A stretch of 64,000 nucleotides of DNA, taken from NCBI RefSeq assembly GCF_025949695.1, contig NZ_JAPDFL010000001.1:3289501-3353500 (forward strand), written 5' to 3'. A program made the translations under genes and the position numbers. This document shows positions 52,179 through 62,265 of this stretch, piece by piece. Under the pieces are notes generated by a model. The model had not been told where the DNA came from and did no database searches. It saw only the letters and a program-made list of their open reading frames with translations. Positions within the stretch are counted from its first letter, which is position 1. Each line of letters opens with the position of its first letter. Source of the stretch: Pararhodobacter zhoushanensis (lineage in GTDB: Bacteria > Pseudomonadota > Alphaproteobacteria > Rhodobacterales > Rhodobacteraceae).

Positions 52179-52200
52179 CACGAAATCTCCACGAAACCTG
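52179..52200 (+). promoter_or_regulatory. Tandem 11-bp direct repeat, candidate response-regulator box
   Basis: CACGAAATCTC is followed immediately by CACGAAACCTG (9 of 11 identical). OmpR/PhoB-type regulators bind direct repeats with 11-bp period. The site is about 60 bases before the RND adaptor gene, whose operon encodes such a regulator, so autoregulation is likely. Confidence 0.55.
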
Positions 52201-52259
52201 AGCCATTCATCCACAGCGTGATGCCAGATACAGGCCTTGTGAAATGGATGGACTGAACG

Positions 52260-53420
52260 ATGGCACGCCGAAGCGTCACACTCTTTTTGATCATTGGGCT
52301 GATGGTGGGGGCTTTGGTCTTTGTCCGCCTTGCCCAACACCCGCAAGAGGCGGTCGCGCAGGACATGGGGTCTGCCAGCACGGTTCTGTTGACTGTCGCG
52401 ACGGCGCAACCCGAGCAGATCACGCTTGAGACCGAATACGCAGGCCGTGTGGCAGCCTTTCGCCGGGTCGAGATCCGCCCGCAGATCGGCGGCGTGATTC
52501 TGGAAAGACTGGTGGACGCAGGCAGTCTGGTGTCGGCAGGGGATGTCCTGTTCCGTATTGATCCGGCCCCCTTCAATGCCGATCTCGGCACGGCCCAAGC
52601 CGCCTTGGCGCGGGCCGAGGCGGCCGAGGCCTTTGCCCAGCGAGCGCTGGAGCGTTCGGATGCCCTGCTGGCCCGAAATGCGGTCAGCATCGAAAGGAAC
52701 GACAGCGCGCATAATGATCTGCTGCTCGCCCGCGCCAGTCTGGCCGAGGCGCAGGCCGCCGTGGCGCGCAAAAGGCTCGATCTTGAGTTCACGACGCTGC
52801 GCTCTCCGATTGATGGCTATGTCGCCGCCGGGATCACCGATCTTGGCGGGCTTGCCGCGCAGGGAAGCGATCGGCCCCTGGCCATCATCCAGGATCTTGA
52901 GACCGTTTTTGTTGATGTGCGACTGCCAGCCGACGCGCTGGATGCCATTCTGGCGGCCTCGGAAGCCGGGCTGGGCCCGGTTCGGATCACGACCGCCCGG
53001 CACGATGGACCGGTGCTGGAGGGGCGGGTCAGGTCATCGGATCTGATCGTCGATCCCGGGACCGGCGATGTCTCGGTCCGCGTCGAGACCCCGAACCCGG
53101 GGCTTGACTTGCTGCCGGGTATGTTGGTTCGCGCACATCTGCCGCGCGGGGTTTTGCCTGACGCGCTTCTGGTGCCCGAAGAGGCCGTCCTGCGCAGCGG
53201 CGGCGGCGCGGCGCAGCTTGTCCTTGTTTCGCCGCAGGGCGAGGCGACGCGCAGCGATGTCAGCCTTGGTGACCGCGTTGGCAATCGCATCGTGGTGACA
53301 TCGGGCCTCAGGCCCGGAGATATCGTGGCGGTCCGCGGGCAGGACCGCGTGCAGACCGGTGCTGCGGTGCCGGTCACGACCATTGCCGCAGGCGATCAGC
53401 CTGCCGCCGTAAATCCCTGA
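52260..53420 (+). CDS. RND efflux periplasmic adaptor (MFP) subunit
   Basis: The product has 386 residues. An N-terminal signal-anchor helix (LFLIIGLMVGALVFVRLA) is followed by the adaptor fold: first lipoyl half VEIRPQIGGVILERLVDAGS, a helical hairpin rich in Ala and Glu (about 100-150), second half LRSPIDGYVAAGI and a beta-barrel with LLPGMLVRAHL. It links the inner-membrane pump to an outer-membrane channel. No TolC-like gene lies in the window, so the complex must use a channel encoded elsewhere. Confidence 0.9.
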   Translation: MARRSVTLFLIIGLMVGALVFVRLAQHPQEAVAQDMGSASTVLLTVATAQPEQITLETEYAGRVAAFRRVEIRPQIGGVILERLVDAGSLVSAGDVLFRIDPAPFNADLGTAQAALARAEAAEAFAQRALERSDALLARNAVSIERNDSAHNDLLLARASLAEAQAAVARKRLDLEFTTLRSPIDGYVAAGITDLGGLAAQGSDRPLAIIQDLETVFVDVRLPADALDAILAASEAGLGPVRITTARHDGPVLEGRVRSSDLIVDPGTGDVSVRVETPNPGLDLLPGMLVRAHLPRGVLPDALLVPEEAVLRSGGGAAQLVLVSPQGEATRSDVSLGDRVGNRIVVTSGLRPGDIVAVRGQDRVQTGAAVPVTTIAAGDQPAAVNP

Positions 53421-53447
53421 CGACCCAACCCCGAAAGACCGGCCTCC

Positions 53448-56400
53448 ATGTCGCAATTCTTCATCACCCGCCCGGTCTTTGCCTGGGTTATCGCGATCTT
53501 TATTGCGCTGGCGGGGATCGCCGCGCTTCCGCGACTGCCGGTGGCGCGTTTTCCAGATATCGCACCGCCCAGCATCAGCATTTTCACCAGCTATGCGGGT
53601 GCCGATGCGCAAACCGTCAGCGACAGCGTGATCCGCCCGATCGAACGCGAACTCTCCAGCGTCAGGAACGTGCTGTATTACGAATCCAGCGTGGATTCGA
53701 CGGGCGGCGCGAACATCACCGTGACCTTCACCCCCGGCACGAACATCGAACTGGCACAGGTTGACGTCCAGAACCGCCTGCGAAATGCCGAGGCCATGCT
53801 GCCCGCCGCCGTGCGTCGCGCGGGCATCGGCGTCGAGGCGGCCGAGTCGGGCTTTCTGATGGTCCTCACGTTGCGATCGCGCGATGGCTCAACCGACGAG
53901 CTGAGCCTTGGCGAGTATCTGACCCGCAGCCTTGCCGAAGAGCTCAAACGCGTTCCGGGTGTCGGGCGAGTCCAGCAGTTCGGCTCGGAACGCGCGATGC
54001 GGATATGGGTTGATCCGGCGGCGCTGGGCGCTCATGGCCTGACGATGACCGATGTGACCGAGGCCATCGCCCGTGAAAACGTGCAGGCGACGGCCGGTCG
54101 CGTCGGGGATCAACCGACCGTCCCCGGCACCCGCGTGTCGACCCCGCTGTCTGTCCAAGGCCAGTTGCTGACCCCCGAGGCATTTGCCGCGATTCCCCTG
54201 CGCGCCAATGTCGATGGCTCGCGCCTTGTTCTGGCCGACGTCGCCCGGGTTGAACTGGGTGCCCAAACCATGGCCTTCAGCGTCAGCAGCAACGGCCGGC
54301 CCGCCGCCGCCGCCGCGATCCAGATGTCACCGGGCGCCAATGCCGTGCGCACCGCTGCTGCCATCGAGACCCGGCTCTCCGAGCTGCGCCTTGCCATGCC
54401 CGACGATATGGAAGTCTCGATCTCGTTCAACACAGCGCCTTTCGTGAAAGTGTCGATCACCAAGGTGATCCAGACTCTTTTCGAGGCAATGGCGTTGGTT
54501 TTTCTGGTGATCTTGCTGTTCTTGCAAAAGATCCGCTACACGCTCATCCCGACAATCGTCGCGCCCATCGCGCTTTTGGGCACCTTTGCCGTGATGAGCG
54601 TTGCGGGGTATTCGATCAATGTGCTGACAATGTTCGGCATGGTTCTGGCCATCGGCATTATCGTCGATGATGCCATTGTCGTGGTCGAGAATGTCGAACG
54701 TATCATGGCGAGCCAGAACCTGTCGCCCAAGGCTGCGACGCAACAGGCAATGCGCGAGATTTCGGGCGCGATTGTCGGCATCACGCTGGTGCTGGTCGCC
54801 GTCTTCATCCCGATGGGGCTGGCAGGCGGATCGGTCGGCGCGATTTACCGCCAGTTCAGCCTTTCCATGGCGGTCTCAATTCTGTTCTCGGCCTTTCTGG
54901 CGCTGACGCTGACGCCGGCGCTTTGTGCGACGATCCTCAAACCCGTGACCGGGCATGCCCCCAAACGCGGCTTTTTCGGTGCGTTCAACCGCCGCTTCGA
55001 TGCGCTCACGCGGCGCTATACCGGCTGGGTCGGCTGGACCCTGCGGCGCGGTGGACGCATGCTTTTTCTGTATGCGGCGCTGATCGCGGCCATGGGTATC
55101 GGCTATATGCGGATCCCCACGTCCTTTGTCCCTGACGAGGATCAGGGAAACTTCATGGCGATGTTCGAGCTGCCCGCCGGTGCCACCGCCGAGCGCACCC
55201 GCGCCGTGATCGCCGCCTATGAGGCCCATACAGCGACCCGCGCTGACATCACCGAAAACACGGTGATCCTTGGGTTCGGCTTTTCCGGCTCGGGTCCGAA
55301 TGCAGCGCAGGCCTTCACCAGCCTGAGAGACTGGAGCGAGCGCGACACCACGGTCGACGAGGAAATCGCGGCTGCCGAGGCGGCTATGGCCGATATTCCC
55401 GAAGGCATTGCCATGATCATGAAGCCGCCGGCGATTGAATCGCTGGGCACGACATCGGGGTTTTCCCTGCGGCTTGAGGACCGCGCCAATGCCGGACCGG
55501 ACGCGTTGAAAGCCGCAGAGGATCAGCTGATTGCGCTCGCATCCGCCAGCCCGCTTCTGGAAGAGGTGATGAGCGAAGGCCTGCCCGACGGCATGCGGAT
55601 CGCGCTGCGCATCGACCGGCAGCGGGCGCAGGCCTTCAGGTTGGGATTCGACACCATCAGCGAGACGATCTCGACCGCCGTCGGCTCTGCCTATGTGAAC
55701 GAGTTTCCCAATCAGGGACGCCTGCAACAGGTGATCGTGCAGGCCGACGCGCACGCGCGGATGCATGCAGAGGATGTGCTGCAGCTTGAGGTGCGCAATC
55801 TTGACGGCGGCATGGTGCCGCTGTCCGAGGTGGTCACGCCGGTCTGGGAAAGCGCGGCGCTGCAAATGGATCGCTATAACGGCTACCGCGCCGCGCGCAT
55901 CTTTGGCGCGGCGGCAAGCGGCGTGTCGAGCGGCGCGGCCATGGCCGAGATGGAGCGGCTGGCAAGAGAGCTGCCGCAGGGCTTTGCGCTGGCTTGGACC
56001 GGCCAATCCCTGCAAGAGCAGCAATCGGCCAATCAGGTCCCCCTGTTGCTCGCCGCGTCGATGCTGGTGGTGTTTCTGGTGCTGGCGGCGCTGTACGAAA
56101 GCTGGTCGTTGCCCTTCTCGGTGATGCTGGTGGTGCCCTTGGGGGTGCTGGGTGCGGTAAGCGCGGTGCTGGTGCGCGGTATGGACAATGACGTCTTCTT
56201 CAAGGTGGGTCTGATTACCATCATCGGGCTATCGGCCAAGAATGCGATCCTTATGGTCGAATACGCCCGGCATCTGCGCGAACAGGGGATGGGCGTGCAT
56301 CGGGCAACCTTGCAGGCTGCGCGGTTGCGGCTCCGCCCGATCATCATGACCTCGCTGGCCTTTATCCTCGGCGTCGTGCCGTTGATGCTGGCCCGGGGTG

Positions 56401-56558
56401 CGGGGTCCGAGATCCAGAATGCCATTGGGACCGGGGTCTTTGGCGGCATGGTATCGGCGACGGTACTGGCAGTTTTCTTCGTGCCGGTGCTTTATGTTAT
56501 GGTCAGCCGTCTGACGCACAAGGCGTCAGACGACGCGACCGGAAAGGCCAATTCATGA
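53448..56558 (+). CDS. RND multidrug efflux permease (HAE1, AcrB-like)
   Basis: The product has 1036 residues, the standard length. The proton-relay residues Asp407 and Asp408 are in GIIVDDAIVVVENVE, and the helix-10 lysine is in IIGLSAKNAILMVEYAR. Twelve helices and two large periplasmic loops fit AcrB/MexB. It exports drugs or lipophilic compounds by proton antiport. It starts 28 bases after the adaptor, and its stop overlaps the response-regulator gene by four bases. Confidence 0.94.
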   Translation: MSQFFITRPVFAWVIAIFIALAGIAALPRLPVARFPDIAPPSISIFTSYAGADAQTVSDSVIRPIERELSSVRNVLYYESSVDSTGGANITVTFTPGTNIELAQVDVQNRLRNAEAMLPAAVRRAGIGVEAAESGFLMVLTLRSRDGSTDELSLGEYLTRSLAEELKRVPGVGRVQQFGSERAMRIWVDPAALGAHGLTMTDVTEAIARENVQATAGRVGDQPTVPGTRVSTPLSVQGQLLTPEAFAAIPLRANVDGSRLVLADVARVELGAQTMAFSVSSNGRPAAAAAIQMSPGANAVRTAAAIETRLSELRLAMPDDMEVSISFNTAPFVKVSITKVIQTLFEAMALVFLVILLFLQKIRYTLIPTIVAPIALLGTFAVMSVAGYSINVLTMFGMVLAIGIIVDDAIVVVENVERIMASQNLSPKAATQQAMREISGAIVGITLVLVAVFIPMGLAGGSVGAIYRQFSLSMAVSILFSAFLALTLTPALCATILKPVTGHAPKRGFFGAFNRRFDALTRRYTGWVGWTLRRGGRMLFLYAALIAAMGIGYMRIPTSFVPDEDQGNFMAMFELPAGATAERTRAVIAAYEAHTATRADITENTVILGFGFSGSGPNAAQAFTSLRDWSERDTTVDEEIAAAEAAMADIPEGIAMIMKPPAIESLGTTSGFSLRLEDRANAGPDALKAAEDQLIALASASPLLEEVMSEGLPDGMRIALRIDRQRAQAFRLGFDTISETISTAVGSAYVNEFPNQGRLQQVIVQADAHARMHAEDVLQLEVRNLDGGMVPLSEVVTPVWESAALQMDRYNGYRAARIFGAAASGVSSGAAMAEMERLARELPQGFALAWTGQSLQEQQSANQVPLLLAASMLVVFLVLAALYESWSLPFSVMLVVPLGVLGAVSAVLVRGMDNDVFFKVGLITIIGLSAKNAILMVEYARHLREQGMGVHRATLQAARLRLRPIIMTSLAFILGVVPLMLARGAGSEIQNAIGTGVFGGMVSATVLAVFFVPVLYVMVSRLTHKASDDATGKANS

Positions 56559-57253
56559 CCGACGCCCTGATCCTGATCGTCGAGGATGAACCCGAGATCG
56601 CCGACATCCTCGAGACCTATTTCGCCCGCGAAGGCTTTCGCGTGATCTGCGCGCGTGATGGCACGACCGGCCTGTCGCATCACCAGCGCCTGCGCCCCGA
56701 TCTGGTGGTTCTGGACATCAAGCTGCCGGGACAGGACGGGTACGAAGTGCTGGCGGCGATCCGGCGACGCGGCGAGACGCCGGTCATCATGGTCACCGCG
56801 CTGGCAGAAGACCTCGACAAACTGCAGGCGCTGCGCATCGGGGCGGATGACTATGTCGTCAAACCCTTCAATCCGCTTGAGGTCGTCGCGCGGGCGCGCG
56901 CTGTGTTGCGCCGCACGCGGGGGCAGACGCCGACCCATCTGTTGCGCGTCGGGCCGCTTACCGTCGATCCTGACGCTTACCGCGCCACGGTCGACGGGGC
57001 CGACCGGCCCGTGATGCTGGATCTGACCCCCACCGAATACCGCATCCTTGCCCATATGGCGCGCGCGCCGGGCCGGGCGTTCAGCCGCAGCGATCTGGTT
57101 GACGCCTGCCTTCCTGACAGCCCGGCGCTGGATCGCACCGTTGACAGCCACGTCAGCAACCTGCGCCGCAAACTTGCGGCGGCGGGGGCGGATCGCCTGC
57201 TCGAGGGTGTGCGCGGGATCGGCTACCGTCTGGATGTGCCCGATGTCCGCTAA
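56555..57253 (+). CDS. OmpR-family response regulator (BaeR/AdeR-like)
   Basis: The product has 232 residues. The receiver domain has phospho-acceptor Asp54 (LVVLDIKLPG), Thr in VTALAED and Lys103 (YVVKPFNP). The C-terminal winged helix has the SHVSNLRRKL recognition helix and GIGYRL ending. Encoded within the RND operon and coupled to the pump gene, it should control pump expression, probably through the direct repeat at 52179-52200. Confidence 0.92.
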   Translation: MTDALILIVEDEPEIADILETYFAREGFRVICARDGTTGLSHHQRLRPDLVVLDIKLPGQDGYEVLAAIRRRGETPVIMVTALAEDLDKLQALRIGADDYVVKPFNPLEVVARARAVLRRTRGQTPTHLLRVGPLTVDPDAYRATVDGADRPVMLDLTPTEYRILAHMARAPGRAFSRSDLVDACLPDSPALDRTVDSHVSNLRRKLAAAGADRLLEGVRGIGYRLDVPDVR

Positions 57254-58321
57254 TCTGAACGCGCGCATCACCCGGACGATGATCGCGCTGACGCTGGTTG
57301 CGGCCTTGGTCGTCTATCTGGGTCTGATGGCCTATTTTCTGTTCATTTATGAATGGCTTTACCCCGACCCCGACGATTTTGCAGGCTGGCGGACGGCAGA
57401 TACCGTGATGGTGCTGGTGCTCTTGACCTTTGGCCTGCTGACCGCCTCGGCGATCGGCTGGCGGCTTGCGCGGCGCATTGTCGAGCCACTGAGATCGGTC
57501 GCAGGCGCCGCGCAACGGATCGCCACCGGCGATTTCTCGGCCCGCGCGACCCTGCCGGTCGGCAGCTTTCGCGAAGCCGCGGATCTGATGGTGGATTTCA
57601 ACGCAATGGCCGAGCGTCTGGAACGCGCCGAGGCCGAGCTTGCCTATTCCAATTCCGCGATTGCGCATGAACTGCGCACGCCCCTGACCATCCTGCGCGG
57701 TCGCCTGCAGGGTCTGTCGGATGGGGTGTTCCCCCCACGCCGCAACTGTACGACAGGCTGATCACGCATGTCGATCATCTGTCCGTCATCGTGGAAGAGC
57801 TGCGGACGCTGGCGCTGAGCAACGCCGGGCAGCTCGAGCTGATCTACAGCCCTGTCGATCTGGCCGATGCGGTGGGCGCTGCGGTGACCGGACTGGAGGC
57901 CGAACTGACGGCGGCAGGGATAACCCTGACCCGCGCGCTGGGTCAGGCGAAGACAAGGGCCGACCAGATGCGGATCCGACAGGCCTGTGTGGCGGTGCTG
58001 GAAAACTGCCTGCGCTATGCGCCGCAAAGCCATGTGCATGTCGAGACCCGCACCGAAGGCGACGACGTCGTCTTTCGCTGTTCAGACACCGGGCCCGGTC
58101 TGGTTCCCGAAAATCAGGCGCGCGCCTTTGACCGGTTCTGGCGTGCCGACGAGTCCCGCGCGCGCAGTTCTGGCGGCTCGGGCCTTGGCCTGCCGATCGT
58201 GCGCGCCATCGCCCGCGCCCATGGGGGCGACGCCCGGATCGTGCCGCAGGAAACCCCGGGCCTGACGCTGGAAATACGCCTGCCGCAACACCCTGCCGCG
58301 GTCGGAAAGACCGGGGACTGA
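57243..58321 (+). CDS. Sensor histidine kinase (BaeS/AdeS-like), frame interrupted
   Basis: Two helices (about 13-35 and 54-72) flank a very short periplasmic loop of about 18 residues, then a HAMP domain, the H-box AIAHELRTPLTILRGRL with His142, an N-box (VAVLENCLRYAP) and G-boxes (DTGPGLVPE and SGLGLPIVRAI). The frame stops at 57761 after FPPRRNCTTG; adding one C to the C6 run at 57731-57736 gives FPPTPQLYDRLITHVDHL and a normal protein of about 359 residues. The short loop suggests that it senses the membrane or a membrane ligand. It overlaps the regulator gene by 11 bases. Confidence 0.85.
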
Positions 58322-58559
58322 ACAGGGCGTCCAGCCCGGTCTGGTGGCGCAGCCCCTCTCGTTCCGGGGCGTGGCGCGGATGTCTGCGCTGTCGCGCAAA
58401 CCGGGCGCAGCCGTTGTCACGCAGAGCGGATGCAGCGCCGAGACCACGGCGCAACGGATCAGGGTTCCGCTAGGTCAATGGCTTATCCGACGCAGCGTCG
58501 TGATGCTTGACCACCCCGGTCATTCGGATACGCATAGGGCAAATAGGGGAGAACCGATT

Positions 58560-60203
58560 ATGCTTGGCCAGATGATGAACCAGCCGCTGTTGATTTCCAG
58601 CCTGCTGGTGCACGCGGAAAGACACCACGGCGACCGCGAGATCGTGACACGTCGGCCTGAGGGCGACATCCACCGCAGTTCGTGGCGCAAGATCGCGCAG
58701 CGGTCACGCAAACTGGCGAATGTGCTCGAAGGCATGGGCATTGCGGCGTCGCAGCGCGTCGCGACGCTGGCGTGGAACACCGACCGGCATATGGAGCTGT
58801 ATTACGCGGCCTCGGGCGCGGGCATGATCCTGCACACCCTGAACCCGCGCCTGCACCCCGACCAGCTGATCTGGATCGCCGACAACGCCGGGGATCAGGT
58901 GATCTTCTTCGACATCACCTTCCTGCCGCTGATCGAAGCGACTGCCGCGCGCTACGCCACCGTCAAGAATTTCGTGTTGATGTCGGACCGCGCGCATATG
59001 CCGGCGGACAGCAAGATCCCCAACCTGCACTGCTATGAGGATCTGGTCGAGGCGGCTTCTGACGCCTACGACTGGCCGCAGATCGACGAGGATCTGGCCT
59101 CGTCGCTGTGCTATACCTCGGGGACCACGGGCAACCCCAAGGGCGTGCTCTACTCGCACCGCTCGACCGTGCTGCACGCCTTTGGCTCGGTCATGCCCGA
59201 CGCGCTGAACCTGAGCGCGCGCGACGCGATCCTGCCGGTGGTGCCGATGTTCCACGTCAACGCCTGGGGCCTGCCCTATGCGGCAGCGCTGACCGGGGCG
59301 AAGATGGTGTTCCCGGGCGCGGCCATGGACGGCAAGTCGCTGTATGAGCTGTTCGAGGAAGAGGGCGTCACAGTCTCGGCGGGCGTGCCAACCGTGTGGC
59401 AGGGGCTGCTCGGTCATACCGAGGCCAATAATCTGACCTTCAGCACCATGCGGCGCACGGTGATCGGCGGCTCGGCCTGCCCCCCGGCAATGCTGCGTGC
59501 CTTCGACGAGAAATACAACGTTCAGGTGCTGCACGCCTGGGGCATGACGGAAATGTCGCCGCTGGGCACGGTCTGCACGCTGAAAGCCGGTGCCGAAACC
59601 ATGACCGCGGATGAGCGCTTTGCGACGCTGTCCAAACAAGGCCGGGCGATTTTTGGCGTCGACATGAAGATCGTCGATGAAGACGGCAACGAACTGCCGT
59701 GGGACGGCAAGACCTCGGGCGAGCTGCTGGTGCGCGGTCCGTGGATCGTCGAGAGCTACTTCAACCGCCACGGCGAAGACACCCTGCGCTTTGACGCAGC
59801 GGGCCTGGGCTGGTTCCCGACCGGCGATGTTTCGGCCATTGATGCCAACGGCTTCATGCAGATCACCGACCGCACCAAGGATGTAATCAAATCGGGCGGC
59901 GAGTGGATCAGCTCGATCGATCTGGAGAACATCGCCATGGGCCACCCCGGCGTCGCCATGGCCGCCTGCATCTCGGCACACCACCCGAAATGGGATGAGC
60001 GGCCCTTGCTGGTCGTCATGGCCAAACCGGGCGCCGAGATTACGAAAGAAGACGTCCTCGGCTTCTTCGACGGCAAGATCGCCAAATGGTGGCTGCCCGA
60101 TGACGTCGTGTTCGTCGACGCAATCCCGCTGGGCGCGACGGGCAAGATGCAGAAAAACAAACTGCGCGAACAGTTCAAGGACTACGCACTTCCCACCATC
60201 TGA
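58560..60203 (+). CDS. Acyl-CoA synthetase (fatty acid or short/medium-chain acid ligase, DmdB-like)
   Basis: The product has 547 residues of the AMP-forming superfamily: P-loop [11 protein letters not shown] at 185-195, the [13 protein letters not shown] motif, [27 protein letters not shown], and the C-terminal catalytic lysine in [11 protein letters not shown]. The N-terminus [18 protein letters not shown] closely follows the group containing methylmercaptopropionate-CoA ligase DmdB and medium-chain ligases of roseobacters, so a small or medium acid is likely. Start 58560 has AGGGGAGA upstream; TTGACC at 58508 could be a -35 element. Confidence 0.88.
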   Translation: MLGQMMNQPLLISSLLVHAERHHGDREIVTRRPEGDIHRSSWRKIAQRSRKLANVLEGMGIAASQRVATLAWNTDRHMELYYAASGAGMILHTLNPRLHPDQLIWIADNAGDQVIFFDITFLPLIEATAARYATVKNFVLMSDRAHMPADSKIPNLHCYEDLVEAASDAYDWPQIDEDLASSLCYTSGTTGNPKGVLYSHRSTVLHAFGSVMPDALNLSARDAILPVVPMFHVNAWGLPYAAALTGAKMVFPGAAMDGKSLYELFEEEGVTVSAGVPTVWQGLLGHTEANNLTFSTMRRTVIGGSACPPAMLRAFDEKYNVQVLHAWGMTEMSPLGTVCTLKAGAETMTADERFATLSKQGRAIFGVDMKIVDEDGNELPWDGKTSGELLVRGPWIVESYFNRHGEDTLRFDAAGLGWFPTGDVSAIDANGFMQITDRTKDVIKSGGEWISSIDLENIAMGHPGVAMAACISAHHPKWDERPLLVVMAKPGAEITKEDVLGFFDGKIAKWWLPDDVVFVDAIPLGATGKMQKNKLREQFKDYALPTI

Positions 60204-60229
60204 CGTCACGCCTCTGGGCAACAGGGAAA

Positions 60230-60432
60230 GGGGGGCCTTCAGCCCCCTCTTCGGCTAAAGCCGAATTCACCCCCCGAGGATATTTGAAGAGCAAAGAAAG
60301 CGCGGATAACCCTTCGTTAACGCCCTTCTTTGCTCCCTAAATATCCCGGGGGGCGGGCCGGAACGGCCCGGTGGGGGGCAGCGCCCCCCGCGCGGCGCGA
60401 GGGCCCTCGATGGGCCCGAGCGCCGCACCCGC
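60230..60432. repeat. Gene-end palindromic repeat, copy 7 (inverted partner of 29619-29826)
   Basis: The composite repeat has GGGGGCCTTCAGCCCCC, the reverse complement of the AAATATCC/GAGCAAAGA unit twice around CGGATAACCCTTCGTTAACG, then GGCCGGAACGGCC and GGGCCCTCGATGGGCCC stems. It is the near-identical reverse complement of the 29.6-kb copy. It lies between convergent ligase and Hint genes and likely terminates both. Confidence 0.85.
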
Positions 60433-60464
60433 CTGCCCGGGTGCTCAAAGCGGGCCGCCACGCA

Positions 60465-60492
60465 AAAGGGCTGCCCGCGCGGGCAGCCCTTT
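60465..60492 (-). terminator. Perfect 28-base palindromic terminator after the Hint/RTX gene
   Basis: The sequence from AAAGGGCTGCCCGC to its exact complement forms a 14-bp palindrome flanked by A/T runs. On the minus strand it is followed by TTTT and lies about 20 bases beyond the stop at 60514. Confidence 0.85.
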
Positions 60493-60513
60493 CTCTTCCC
60501 GATCGCCGCTGCC

Positions 60514-62031
60514 TCAGGCGGCGAAAAGCGTTTTCGCTTCGGCGCCGGTCAGCACCGGGCGGGCAGCCGTGAAGCTGTCGCGGCCCGCTTGCGTCGCCAG
60601 TTCCGGGAACAGCCCGAGCAGTTCGGCGCGGGTTTCGCTTTCCAGCGCGTTGATCACCGCTTCGGCGGGCTGGAAGCTTTCGGTCCAGCTGCCCTCGGCG
60701 CGGATGATCTGGTGCGCCTCGCACATCACGTGGATGTAGCTGACCGCGCCCTCGGTGACCTGCTCGACCCCCGGCAGACCCAGCAGGTCGGCGGCGGCGA
60801 CCAGCACTTCACGCTCGCCGAACATCAGCTCGGCGCGGGCGCCGGTGACCAGCATCCGGTGGCGCGGCGAGACGGTGAGGTCACGCTCGGGCAGATCACG
60901 GCCCAGCGCGCCTGCCTTGATGCGGATCGGCGCGGCGCTCGGGCAGGATGCCAGCTCGGCTTGCGTCAGGTCGCGGCGCCCGGTCCAGGTGAGGTCCTGG
61001 TAGCCATGGTCGCGGGTCAGGACCTTGTCGCCAATCACCAGGTCCTCGACCGCGACGCGGCCCCGCGTGGTGTCGATCAGGGTGCCGGGCGTGAAGCAGA
61101 TGATCTCTTCGAAGCTCTCGAAATCCATGCGCGAGCCATCGGGGAAATCGACATAGCCGGTCTTCGACGTGGTGCCATCACCGTTGTCGATCTCGCTGGT
61201 GACCGTCACCACCGGCGCGGGATCGCCCGGCGCGGGGTCCGGCAGGACCAGCGTGTCAAAACCCGACCCGCCATGGACAAAGCCGGTGGTCGAGGTGATC
61301 ACCTCGACGTTGTCGTCGCCCGTACCCAGGAGGTTGCGCTCGATCTCCGAGAAGTTGATCTGCGCGCCGGCGCGGTCGATCGTGCCTTCTTCATCGCCCG
61401 AATAGGCGACGTTCACGCCTTCGGTCACTTGCGTCAGATCGAGCTTGTCACCCAGCGCCGTTTCGCCGGTTTCACCGCCAACAATCTCGTGGTTGCCGAA
61501 ATCATCGAAGACCTGGAAGACGTCGTCGCCAGAGCCGCCATGCGCCGTGTCATCGCCGGTGTCGGTCACCAGCGTGTCATTGCCATAGGTCGGCTCGGCA
61601 GGGTCGGTCGGTTCACGGCCCCCGGAATCGCCGGGGTTGTTGTCGCCGATCAGCAGATCGTTGCCCGCGCCGCCGATGATCAGGTCATCGCCGCCACCGC
61701 CGATCAGCTTGTCGTCGCCGTCGTTGCCCAAAAGCGTATCATTGCCTTCGTTGCCCCAGAGCGTGTCTGCGCCCAGACCGCCCGACAGGCTGTCATTGTC
61801 GTCGCCGCCAAACACCCAGTCGTCGCCGTCGCCGCCGTCGATGGTGTCGGGGGAATAGCTGCCGTAAACAGTGTCATTGCCACCGCCAGCGTCGACCACC
61901 GAGCCGTTTTCGTCGAAGGCATCGCCTTCGCCGTCAACGTAGCCCGAGCGGATCACCTCGCCAGCGTCGGTTCCATCGACAACCCCAGCGGCCTGGGGGG
62001 TCGGGTTCTGCGGATTGTTAATCGGTGGCAT
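60514..62031 (-). CDS. RTX-repeat and Hint-domain secreted protein
   Basis: The product has 505 residues and no signal peptide. Residues 48-130 hold about eight glycine-aspartate nonapeptides (GGDGDDWVF, GNEGNDTLL, GGAGNDLLI and so on) that bind calcium and suggest type I secretion. Residues 312-455 form a Hint_2 domain: Cys312 in CFTPGTLID opens it and TVSPRHRMLV with His391 is the block-B-like site. A C-terminal Asn-Cys splice junction is absent, so self-cleavage and not splicing is expected. The target and role are unknown. AGGAGA precedes ATG 62031. No type I secretion genes are adjacent. Confidence 0.88.
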   Translation of the reverse strand: MPPINNPQNPTPQAAGVVDGTDAGEVIRSGYVDGEGDAFDENGSVVDAGGGNDTVYGSYSPDTIDGGDGDDWVFGGDDNDSLSGGLGADTLWGNEGNDTLLGNDGDDKLIGGGGDDLIIGGAGNDLLIGDNNPGDSGGREPTDPAEPTYGNDTLVTDTGDDTAHGGSGDDVFQVFDDFGNHEIVGGETGETALGDKLDLTQVTEGVNVAYSGDEEGTIDRAGAQINFSEIERNLLGTGDDNVEVITSTTGFVHGGSGFDTLVLPDPAPGDPAPVVTVTSEIDNGDGTTSKTGYVDFPDGSRMDFESFEEIICFTPGTLIDTTRGRVAVEDLVIGDKVLTRDHGYQDLTWTGRRDLTQAELASCPSAAPIRIKAGALGRDLPERDLTVSPRHRMLVTGARAELMFGEREVLVAAADLLGLPGVEQVTEGAVSYIHVMCEAHQIIRAEGSWTESFQPAEAVINALESETRAELLGLFPELATQAGRDSFTAARPVLTGAEAKTLFAA

Positions 62032-62265
62032 TGTCTTCTCCTGGTGTCCGCGCGCGGACATGATCTCGAATACTCACACCGGGCCTTTGCGGCACCCGGC
62101 ACACCCATCCGGCGTCAGCGGCGCCGGTCTTGTGAGACATTGTCCATGGCATGAGTCATCGTGCGACCACGGTCGGGAAACAATCTCTCAAACACCCCGG
62201 ATACTTTTGGCAGCATCCCGCCCGACCACCCCCATGGCCTGACTACCCACACTGGGCCGTATCTC

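Noticed and set aside
58560..60203. Firm naming of the acyl-CoA ligase as dmdB
   Set aside because: It resembles that group but no dmdC, dmdD or demethylase gene is adjacent, so the substrate is open.
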